From: Ruminococcus sp.
GTDB taxonomy: Bacteria > Bacillota > Clostridia > Oscillospirales > Ruminococcaceae
NCBI GenBank assembly: GCA_017519145.1
Contig: JAFWTA010000038.1
Coordinates: 1-64,000, forward strand
Direction: 5' to 3'
Length of the DNA stretch: 64,000 nt
In this document: in pieces, positions 7,186 through 15,035 of the stretch
Numbering within the stretch: the first letter of the stretch is position 1
How the letters are laid out: each line of letters starts with the position of its first letter
Made by a program: the position numbers and the translations under genes
The notes under the pieces: generated by a model
Database searches by the model: none
What the model was told of the DNA's origin: nothing
The model's input: only the letters and a program-made list of their open reading frames with translations

Positions 7186-10100
7186 ATGAAAACAACAAAC
7201 ATCTTCGGAAAAATGCTGTCTGCTGTTACGGCTGCGGCAATACTGCTCTCAGGCACAGCAGTATTTTCCGAGACTGCACCTCTTGAAGCAGCGGCTGCCG
7301 GTGCGGCGGTAATCGATACCACCGACATCCATCAGACCATCCGAGGCTTCGGAGGTATCAATCTTCCCGAGTGGGCAGGTTCCGATATGACCGACGCACA
7401 GGTGCAGAAGGCATTCGGAAACGGGGAGGACGAGCTTGGTCTCACTATTCTGCGTGTTTATATCAGCGATGATTCAAATGCGTGGAAAAATGCTGTTCCT
7501 ACAGCTAAGAAGGCACAGGAGCTTGGAGCTACGGTATTCGCATCTCCGTGGTATCCCCCTGCAAGCATGAGAAGTGCAGGCTCCAGCAGCCGATATGTAC
7601 TCAATAAGAACCAGTATGGCGACTATGCAAAACATCTCAACAGCTATATCAAGTACATGGAGGGTCAGGGCATTGACCTCTATTCCGTTTCGGTGCAGAA
7701 TGAGCCAGACTACGCTCAGGACTGGACTGCATGGAGCACAAGCGATCTTGTAAGCTTCATCGCCAACTACGGAAAGCAGGTAACGGCAGGCACCAATGCA
7801 AAGCTCATGTCACCTGAGAGCTTCCAGTACAGAAAGGATATCTATAACGGTATCCTCGGAAACCAGCAGGCTTTCGCGAATACCGATCTTTTCGGCACTC
7901 ATTTTTACGGTACCAGCCGCAATGATATGGATTTCCCCGCACTTGAGAACTGCGGCAAGGATGTCTGGATGACAGAGGTATATGTACCTGATTCATCCTC
8001 TGACGCCGATCTTTATCCTCAGGCTCTTCAGGTATCGGAGAATATCCACAACGGTCTTGTTGTTGGCAATATGAACGCCTATGTATGGTGGTTCATCAGA
8101 AGAAAATACAGTCCCATGAAGGAAGACGGCAATATCAGTAAGCGCGGCTACTGCATGGCTCAGTATTCAAAGTGGGTGCGTCCCGGCGCTGTTCGTATCG
8201 GCGCTACTGAGCAGCCCAACAGCAACGTCCTTGTTTCTGCATACAAGAATACAGACGGAACTATCGCTGTTGTTGCTATCAACAAGAATAAGAGCAACGT
8301 AAATCAGGAATTCCAGATGGGCAGCGGTGAGACTCTCACCTATGTTGACAGCTATACCACATCTGCTTCCGGAAACCTTAAAAAGAATGAGCTCTCAGCA
8401 AGCGGAACAAGCTTCTCGGCTACACTTCCTTCAGAGAGCGTTACCACATTCGTTCTCTCAGGCGAGGGCGGCGGACAGGATCCATCAAAGGTCCTTGACG
8501 ATGACGGATACTTCTTCCACGACACCTTCGACAGCTCCACAAACAGCTGGACAGGCAGAGCAAGCGAAACGGTTGAGACTGCTTCCGGCAAGGGCATGGA
8601 TGGCACAGGTGCTCTCAGCATTTCAGACAGAACAGCTACATGGAACGGCGCTGCAAAGTCTCTCAGCTCGAGAACATTTGCCGCAGGCAGCGAGTTCAGC
8701 TTCGCTGCAAATGTCAAGTATGACAGTGGTCCTGCCGAGCAGGGCTTCCAGCTCTCACTCCAGTATTCCGACGGCACTGACACAAAGTACGCTCAGATAG
8801 CCGCAGGAAAGGCTGTAAAGGGCGAGTGGATGCAGCTTGCAAATACCAATTATACTATCCCCGCAGGCGCTACAGATCTGAAGCTCTACGTTGAGACAGA
8901 CGAGACCGATTCGGACTATATCAGTTTCTATGTAGACGAGGCTGTAGGCGCTCCCGCAGGTACAGTCATCAAGGGCGCAGAGCCTCCCAAGCAGGTCATC
9001 CTCGGCGATGTGAACTTCGACGGAGCTGTTGACTCTCTCGACATGATCGCTGCAAGAAAGGGCATCATCGCAGGAAACCTCACAGGCTCAACTCTCAAGG
9101 CTGCCGACGTTGACCAGAACGGCAAGTTCGAGGTGGCAGACCTTGTAAATATCCAGAAGTTCATTCTCAAGAAGATCACAGAATGGCCCGAGCCTGAGAT
9201 CATTATCCCTCCCGAGCCGGTATATGACTCAAAGTGGGATACATATCAGGAGACAGCTTCTTCACAGTATCTTGAATTCTACAAGAACTCCATCAAGCAC
9301 ATGGGCAACACATACAGACTTGACAAGAAGCTCGCAGGCGCTGAAAACGGCGATCCTCTTACAATAGCTTACCTCGGCGGCTCTATCACCGAGGGCAAGA
9401 ACTACACAACACCTTTCTCTAATTATGTAAGGAACACCTTTGCAAAGGGCAGCTTCAAGGAAGTCAATGCAGGTCTTTCGGGTACTTCATCAGTTGTAGG
9501 TCTCGTTAGAAGCGAGCAGGAGATAGTTGCACAGAATCCCGACATCATCTTCCTCGAGTTCTCGGTAAACGACCACGAGGATATCATGTACAAGAAGTGC
9601 TTCGAGAGCTGTATCAAGAAGTTCCTCGACCTTCCCAACGAGCCTGCTGTTATCGTACTTATCACAAGGGCACAGGGCGGCTTCTCCAGCCAGAACCAGA
9701 TGTATCCCATCGGTAAGAACTTCGACATCCCTGTTATCAGTATGGACGACGCTCTGACAAAGGCATTCAACAGCGGATTCCTCAAGGCAAGCGACTACTA
9801 CACTGACGAGTATCATCCTCATCAGAAGGGCGGACAGCTCATCGCAGACTGCCTCGGATACTTCTTCCGTCAGGCTATGAAGACCGAAAACCGTTCAAGC
9901 TCATATACTCTGCCCTCCAAGGCAGTTTACGGCTTCGAGTACGCTGACTGCGTAAACATCAATCCCAAGAACATGACAGGCTTCAATGCAGGTTCATGGA
10001 CATCGGGCATGGGCTATAACAGCAGTCCTTCACTGAACTACTCATACACCCTCAACGGCGGAAGTCCTATGACCTTCAAGGCACAGGGCAAGGGCCTTAT

Positions 10101-10308
10101 CATCGTATTCAAGGCTAACAGCTCAGGTATGGGCAGCATCAATGTTACTGTAAACGGCAAGACCACAAAGGTCAACGGCAGCAAGCAGTACACATGGGGC
10201 GGTCCTGACGCAGAGCTTGGCTACTATCAGGATACTTCGGGCGAGCTTGATGTTTCCATCACAGGAAGCGGACAGTTCACCATCTGGGGCATGGGTCTCA
10301 TCAAGTAA
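7186..10308 (+). CDS. Secreted GH30 glucuronoxylanase - CBM22 - dockerin - SGNH esterase
   Basis: A 1040-residue, cellulosome-type modular enzyme. Order: signal peptide (1 to about 38); GH30 subfamily-8-like barrel (about 40-425) with acid/base in VQNEPDY (E173), nucleophile in WMTEVY (E264), and the WWFIRRKYSPMKEDG stretch typical of xylanases that read glucuronic-acid side groups; CBM22-like xylan-binding module (about 440-590); type I dockerin (about 605-665) with DVNFDG and DVDQNG calcium loops; SGNH esterase (about 690-895) with GGSITEG (S733), SVND (N795) and DEYH (D874, H877); and a C-terminal beta-rich domain. Together it would cut glucuronoxylan and probably remove acetyl groups. The esterase substrate is inferred. 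ATG 7186 is chosen, with AAGGAG 8 bases upstream. Confidence 0.92.
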   Translation: MKTTNIFGKMLSAVTAAAILLSGTAVFSETAPLEAAAAGAAVIDTTDIHQTIRGFGGINLPEWAGSDMTDAQVQKAFGNGEDELGLTILRVYISDDSNAWKNAVPTAKKAQELGATVFASPWYPPASMRSAGSSSRYVLNKNQYGDYAKHLNSYIKYMEGQGIDLYSVSVQNEPDYAQDWTAWSTSDLVSFIANYGKQVTAGTNAKLMSPESFQYRKDIYNGILGNQQAFANTDLFGTHFYGTSRNDMDFPALENCGKDVWMTEVYVPDSSSDADLYPQALQVSENIHNGLVVGNMNAYVWWFIRRKYSPMKEDGNISKRGYCMAQYSKWVRPGAVRIGATEQPNSNVLVSAYKNTDGTIAVVAINKNKSNVNQEFQMGSGETLTYVDSYTTSASGNLKKNELSASGTSFSATLPSESVTTFVLSGEGGGQDPSKVLDDDGYFFHDTFDSSTNSWTGRASETVETASGKGMDGTGALSISDRTATWNGAAKSLSSRTFAAGSEFSFAANVKYDSGPAEQGFQLSLQYSDGTDTKYAQIAAGKAVKGEWMQLANTNYTIPAGATDLKLYVETDETDSDYISFYVDEAVGAPAGTVIKGAEPPKQVILGDVNFDGAVDSLDMIAARKGIIAGNLTGSTLKAADVDQNGKFEVADLVNIQKFILKKITEWPEPEIIIPPEPVYDSKWDTYQETASSQYLEFYKNSIKHMGNTYRLDKKLAGAENGDPLTIAYLGGSITEGKNYTTPFSNYVRNTFAKGSFKEVNAGLSGTSSVVGLVRSEQEIVAQNPDIIFLEFSVNDHEDIMYKKCFESCIKKFLDLPNEPAVIVLITRAQGGFSSQNQMYPIGKNFDIPVISMDDALTKAFNSGFLKASDYYTDEYHPHQKGGQLIADCLGYFFRQAMKTENRSSSYTLPSKAVYGFEYADCVNINPKNMTGFNAGSWTSGMGYNSSPSLNYSYTLNGGSPMTFKAQGKGLIIVFKANSSGMGSINVTVNGKTTKVNGSKQYTWGGPDAELGYYQDTSGELDVSITGSGQFTIWGMGLIK

Positions 10309-10321
10309 AACATATGTAAAA

Positions 10322-10349
10322 AGCTCCGACTTTACGTCGGAGCTTTTTT
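10322..10349 (+). terminator. Terminator of the xylanase gene
   Basis: A 9-bp stem (AGCTCCGAC / GTCGGAGCT, loop tttac) followed by a T-run. It is a strong rho-independent terminator 13 bp after the stop codon. Confidence 0.9.
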
Positions 10350-10505
10350 CTGCCAAATGATATGAAAAAGCACAAAAAACTATTGATTTTTTGGAGAAAA
10401 TAAGATAAAATGAGCTTAGAGGAAGATCATTATTTATCCTGAAAGCTGTCTTTTGAGATCTACTGACTGAAGTATAAATAATTTTCGTGAAAAGAGGTTT
10501 TTAAA

Positions 10506-13400
10506 ATGAACAGACTGAAAAGAGTGCTTGCAGCTGCAAGCACGGCAGCACTGGTCGCTGCTGCCTGTCCGCCTGTGCAGTCCTTTGCTGTGGTGTCCGC
10601 CGACTACGCTGACAGCTTCGGTGAGGTCATAAGCGGCGGTGACTATACCATCATGGTGCGTCTCAGCGGAAAGTACATAACTGCTGCAAGTGACGGCAAT
10701 GTCCACCAGTGGGAGAAACTGGGGGACAATTCTCAGGTCTGGCATATCGAGAGTGCAGGTGACGGAAAATGCTGCATTTTCTCAGGTGCAGACAGGAGAA
10801 TGGCTCTGACTGTCGAGAATGGCGACTCCACCAACGGAAATAACATCTATCTCTCGGAATACAGGGATACAGCGGCTCAGCACTTCATTCTCCACAGGAC
10901 AGATGATGCATACTATATCACAGGCGAGTGCTCGGGAAATGCTGCCCTTGATGTATACGACATAAGCCACGAGAATGGCGCCAATATCGACCAGTGGGAC
11001 TACTGGGCAGGCGAGGGACAGAAGTTCTATATCCGTCCCGTGGGAGGCGATTACAGCTTTATCCGCGGCGATCTTAACTTTGACGGCTCTGTGGACATTT
11101 TCGACAGGACAGTCATGCAGCGCGGCATTATCGCAGGCTTTGACGAGACTATGGCTGCCATAGCCGATATGGACGGCAGCGGAACGGTAAATACTGCCGA
11201 TCTGGTGCTTCTCTCTCAGTTTCTGCTGGGAAATGATGCGGATATCGAGACTTACAGCACCATTTCAACGGAAAAGCCCGATGTTGCTTACCTTTTCGCA
11301 TACTTCCTCGGCAATTCTCCGGAGCAGGAGCGCCTTTCCTATGCGGTGAGCACCGACGGCTACAACTTCAAGGCGCTCAACGGCGGCAGAGCTGTATGGC
11401 AGTCAAGCGTGGGTACCGAGTGTCTCCGTGACCCATATATCTTCAAGGGCGAGGACGGACTGTACTACCTGCTTGCTACGGATATGAAGTCCTCACTTGG
11501 CTGGAACAGCAACAGAAATCTGCTCAGCGCAAAATCTACCGACCTTGTACACTGGTTTGATGAGACCAGTATTGAAATAGCCAACAAGTATCCTCTCATG
11601 CAGGGAGCAGACCGTGCATGGGCTCCTCAGGCGATATATGATCCCGAGAAGGAGTCCTATATGCTATACTTTGCAGCGAGAGTACCGAACCGCGATAACC
11701 GAACGATAATGTACTATGCCTACAGCAAGGACATGAAGAAGCTGGACACCGATCCGCAGCTGCTCTTTGCTCCGAAGAACGGCAATGATGCCATAGATTC
11801 GGATATAATCTTTGTGAACGGAAAGTACTATATGTACTACAAGAATGAGACAAACAAGCGCATTTATCTTGCAACAGCCGACCACGCCAGCGGTCCCTAC
11901 ACAGAGATAAAACAGGTTTCGGAGGGCAATCTGGGCGTTGAGGGTCCCAACATCTACAAGCTTATAGGTCAGGACAAGTGGCTCATGATGTCCGATGCAT
12001 ATGGTGACGGTTACTATGTTATGCAGGAGACCCGTGATCTTACCAACTTCACCACACTCAGCCGAAGCAGTTACAGCTTCAACTTTACACCTCGCCACGG
12101 TTATGTCATACCTATTAACGCCGACCAGTACACGGCGCTGATAAATGCCTATCCCTCGGCAGGTCTCACTACCCTTAACACAGGTTTCAGATCAACTGCT
12201 ATTAATGTGGGACTGGGGGAGAATATGTCCGCTGTCCCGAGGGTGCTCACTGCGGAGTACTCCGACGGCGGCTCCTGCGATATGAGCTTTGACTGGGCGG
12301 GGCTTTCATATATGGTGGATACCTCAAAGCCGGGCGTTTACGATGCACAGGCAAAGGTCAAGTCAAGCTCGGAGCTTTACGCAAATCCTTTTATAAACGA
12401 AAGGGCTGACCCCTACATCGTGGACGGCGAGGACGGATATTACTACTTTACGGCTTCATATCCTGCTTACGGAAGCGTTGACAAGGGCTATGACCGTATT
12501 ATCCTCAGGCGCAGCAATACCGTGGGCGGACTTGCCTCTGCTGAGGAAAAGACCATCTGGAAGGCGCATTCAAGCGGCATACTTTCAAAGCACATCTGGG
12601 CTCCCGAGATGCATAAGATAGGCGGAGCATGGTATATGTTCTTTGCGGCAGGTGCCAGCGACAACATCTGGGCTATACGTCCCTATGTGCTCAAGTGTGA
12701 CGGTGATCCCTATAACGGGAACTGGACGGAGTGCGGACAGATGCAGGCTTCCTCCGGCGACACGGAGTCATTCAGGAGCTTTTCTCTGGATATGACCTAC
12801 TTTGAGAATAATGGCAGGCACTATGTGATATGGGCTGAAATAAAGGGAGACTCATCACTGTTTATGGCTGAGATAGACCCCTCAGAGCCGTGGAAGCTCA
12901 TTTCCAAGCCAATTATGCTCACCAAGCCCGAGTACAGCTGGGAGCTTGTCAACAACCGTGTAAACGAGGGGGCGGCAGTTCTCAAGACAGATAAGAAGGT
13001 ATATGTGTTCTTCTCGGCTTCGGGCACAGGCTCGGAGTACTGCGTTGGCAGAATGGAAGCGGATATAAACTCCGACCTTATGAATATAAACAGCTGGAAG
13101 AAGCTTAACTCTCCTGTGCTCCAGACCGCTGATCTCAGCGGACAGTCGGGACCCGGACATAACAGCTTTGTAAGGGACGAAAAAGGCAATCTTCTTATTG
13201 TTTATCACGCCCGTCCATCCTCACATTCCGAGCAGAAATGCGGCACCTACAACAAAGATCCGCTATACGATCCGTGCAGGCACACCCGTATAAAGCGTGT
13301 TGCTTTTGACGGAAACGGTGACCCCGTGATCAACCTCAGCGATGAGGCGGAGCTGGCTCCGCAAAACAAGGACATAACTGTCAGGATAGTTGTGGGCTGA
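10506..13400 (+). CDS. Secreted CBM13-like - dockerin - double GH43 enzyme
   Basis: A 964-residue secreted protein. Order: signal peptide (about 1-32), ricin-type beta-trefoil module (about 42-178), dockerin (about 187-245, GDLNFDGSVD and DMDGSGTVN loops), a first GH43-type five-blade propeller (about 255-555, base Asp in CLRDPYIF, D309), a small linker domain, and a second GH43 propeller (about 625-950, base Asp in ERADPYIV, D635; later VNEGAAVL and SGPGHNSF). GH43 enzymes remove arabinose or xylose from hemicellulose, so this is probably an arabinoxylan debranching enzyme, but which activity each unit has is open. The dockerin sits between the binding module and the catalytic units rather than at the end. 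The ribosome site (AGAGG) is modest. Confidence 0.88.
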   Translation: MNRLKRVLAAASTAALVAAACPPVQSFAVVSADYADSFGEVISGGDYTIMVRLSGKYITAASDGNVHQWEKLGDNSQVWHIESAGDGKCCIFSGADRRMALTVENGDSTNGNNIYLSEYRDTAAQHFILHRTDDAYYITGECSGNAALDVYDISHENGANIDQWDYWAGEGQKFYIRPVGGDYSFIRGDLNFDGSVDIFDRTVMQRGIIAGFDETMAAIADMDGSGTVNTADLVLLSQFLLGNDADIETYSTISTEKPDVAYLFAYFLGNSPEQERLSYAVSTDGYNFKALNGGRAVWQSSVGTECLRDPYIFKGEDGLYYLLATDMKSSLGWNSNRNLLSAKSTDLVHWFDETSIEIANKYPLMQGADRAWAPQAIYDPEKESYMLYFAARVPNRDNRTIMYYAYSKDMKKLDTDPQLLFAPKNGNDAIDSDIIFVNGKYYMYYKNETNKRIYLATADHASGPYTEIKQVSEGNLGVEGPNIYKLIGQDKWLMMSDAYGDGYYVMQETRDLTNFTTLSRSSYSFNFTPRHGYVIPINADQYTALINAYPSAGLTTLNTGFRSTAINVGLGENMSAVPRVLTAEYSDGGSCDMSFDWAGLSYMVDTSKPGVYDAQAKVKSSSELYANPFINERADPYIVDGEDGYYYFTASYPAYGSVDKGYDRIILRRSNTVGGLASAEEKTIWKAHSSGILSKHIWAPEMHKIGGAWYMFFAAGASDNIWAIRPYVLKCDGDPYNGNWTECGQMQASSGDTESFRSFSLDMTYFENNGRHYVIWAEIKGDSSLFMAEIDPSEPWKLISKPIMLTKPEYSWELVNNRVNEGAAVLKTDKKVYVFFSASGTGSEYCVGRMEADINSDLMNINSWKKLNSPVLQTADLSGQSGPGHNSFVRDEKGNLLIVYHARPSSHSEQKCGTYNKDPLYDPCRHTRIKRVAFDGNGDPVINLSDEAELAPQNKDITVRIVVG

Positions 13401-13422
13401 GCTTTCAGCTCCGAAAAATAAT

Positions 13423-13466
13423 AAAAAAGACCTGCTTCACTTTACAGTGGAGCAGGTCCGTTTTTT
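13423..13466. terminator. Shared bidirectional terminator
   Basis: A 12-bp stem (GACCTGCTTCAC / GTGGAGCAGGTC, one G-T pair) between an A-run and a T-run. It separates two convergent dockerin genes and can end both; it touches the stop codon of the GH5 gene. Confidence 0.85.
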
Positions 13467-14832
13467 AGTGGTTTAAAATCAGCATTTTCCTCAGAAGAAT
13501 GATGTCATAGATGTCAATAACACCGTCGTTCAGCAGGTCTGCGCCTTCCCAGTCGGTGAGCTCGGAGTTGCCGAGGAGGAACTGCTGCACCATGATAAGA
13601 TCGGCAACATTGACCGCACCGTCCTTGTTGGCATCGCCCATGAGCTTTGACGGAGCAGGCCCCTTTGTGACATACTTCTCTTTCAGTGCAAGAAGGTTAG
13701 TGTGGAGCTCAGTGTCCTTCATTTTATATGTCTTTCTGTCGTAGTGAAGATCGGTAACATCCCACATAACAGGGCAGATTCCGCCTCTTGAAAGAGCTGC
13801 CTCGCACACTGAGGTTAGGTAGCGGCGGACAGACTCAGGCTCCTTGTTGTCCTTGGTAGCGCCGTATTCGCCGATGATAACCGGTATGCCTTTGTCAACA
13901 AAGGTGGACTTTACAAGGTCCATCTGCTGCTTCAGCTCTGCAAGCTCCTCATCGCTTCCCCATGTGTAGGCGGATTTGCCCCAGTCAGCGTCCTCGGTGA
14001 GGATGGTGAATGTGGACGGAGTGTAGTAATGTACCGATACAGCGCAGCGGTTTGCGGGATCGGCAGGCATTTTGAACAGGGGATCGCAGGTGAGGTCGAT
14101 GGAGGTATTGTAGCCCGAAATGAGCAGGTGACGCTGAGCGTTATTGCCGCCCGAATTTCTCACGATATCCACAAAGCTCTGGTTCACCTCATTGACATAG
14201 CCGAAGCTCTCAGCCTTGCCGTTGGTACTGCCGCTCCACTGGTTCCAGACGTCGTTCCAGCCCAGCTCCTCGTTCTGGGACTCAAAAATGAGCTTGTCGC
14301 CGTAGTCCTTGAACTCGTCGCTTACCTGAGTCCAGATGGCGTTGTATTTTTTCATTACGTTGTCGTGGTCGGTGGGGAGCTTTTCCAGCCAGCCGCCGTC
14401 CCAGTGGAGGTTCACGATAACGTAGAGATCAGCGTCCAGCGCCCAGTCCGTGACCTGTTTAACTCTTGCCATATACTTGTCCGAGATGGTATAGCTGCCG
14501 TCCTTGGACATCATATTCGACCACGCAACGGGAATACGCAGGGAGTCAAAACCTGCGGCGGCATAGCCCTTGATGAGGTCCTCGGTGACAGTGGGGCTTC
14601 CCCATGCAGTTTCGTACGCATTAGGCGTACCGTCGCCCCACTGCTCGATCCAGTCTCCCGAGGATTCAAAGGTATTTCCGAGGTTGATGCCTATTCCCAT
14701 GTCGCTGACTATTTCCATAGTTGTCATATCGCGCATTGCAGGTGCAGCGCTGATATCTGCCGCGGAAGCGCTCCCGATGAGAGAAGCTGCAAATGCGGCG
14801 GAGAGAGAGGTGCTGATGATCCTTTTGAACAT
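13465..14832 (-). CDS. Secreted GH5 endoglucanase with C-terminal dockerin
   Basis: A 455-residue cellulosomal enzyme: signal peptide (1 to about 24), GH5 barrel resembling subfamily 4 (about 40-390), then a dockerin (397-455, GDANKDGAVN and DLLNDGVID loops). GINLGNTFE and the WGSP segment match the family. The acid/base is E188 in FESQNEELGW and the nucleophile E322 in IIGEYGA. The usual NEP motif reads NEE here. Subfamily 4 members cut cellulose, xyloglucan or mixed-linkage glucan; which applies cannot be told. CGGAGGA precedes the ATG. Confidence 0.9.
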   Translation of the reverse strand: MFKRIISTSLSAAFAASLIGSASAADISAAPAMRDMTTMEIVSDMGIGINLGNTFESSGDWIEQWGDGTPNAYETAWGSPTVTEDLIKGYAAAGFDSLRIPVAWSNMMSKDGSYTISDKYMARVKQVTDWALDADLYVIVNLHWDGGWLEKLPTDHDNVMKKYNAIWTQVSDEFKDYGDKLIFESQNEELGWNDVWNQWSGSTNGKAESFGYVNEVNQSFVDIVRNSGGNNAQRHLLISGYNTSIDLTCDPLFKMPADPANRCAVSVHYYTPSTFTILTEDADWGKSAYTWGSDEELAELKQQMDLVKSTFVDKGIPVIIGEYGATKDNKEPESVRRYLTSVCEAALSRGGICPVMWDVTDLHYDRKTYKMKDTELHTNLLALKEKYVTKGPAPSKLMGDANKDGAVNVADLIMVQQFLLGNSELTDWEGADLLNDGVIDIYDIILLRKMLILNH

Positions 14833-14886
14833 AAAAATTCCTCCGTTTTCTAATATCCCTGTAAACGAACTATGTTACCCAAGAAC

Positions 14887-14915
14887 ATTATAGCACTTCC
14901 AGCACGAAAATGCAA
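14887..14915 (-). promoter_or_regulatory. Promoter of the GH5 gene
   Basis: On the minus strand: TTGCAT, 17 bp, TATAAT, about 55 bp before the GH5 start codon. Confidence 0.7.
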
Positions 14916-15007
14916 CACAATTTTTATATTTTTATGCATAAAAGGGTACGAATTTTGCTGTAACCGTATATTATTAATCATATATTGAACTAATGGTGGA
15001 TAAAAAG

Positions 15008-15031
15008 AAGGTGCAGCGTATGCTGCACCTT
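15008..15031 (-). terminator. Terminator of the DUF4832 gene
   Basis: A 10-bp perfect stem (AAGGTGCAGC / GCTGCACCTT) followed on the minus strand by CTTTTTAT. Confidence 0.85.
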
Positions 15032-15035
15032 GCAG

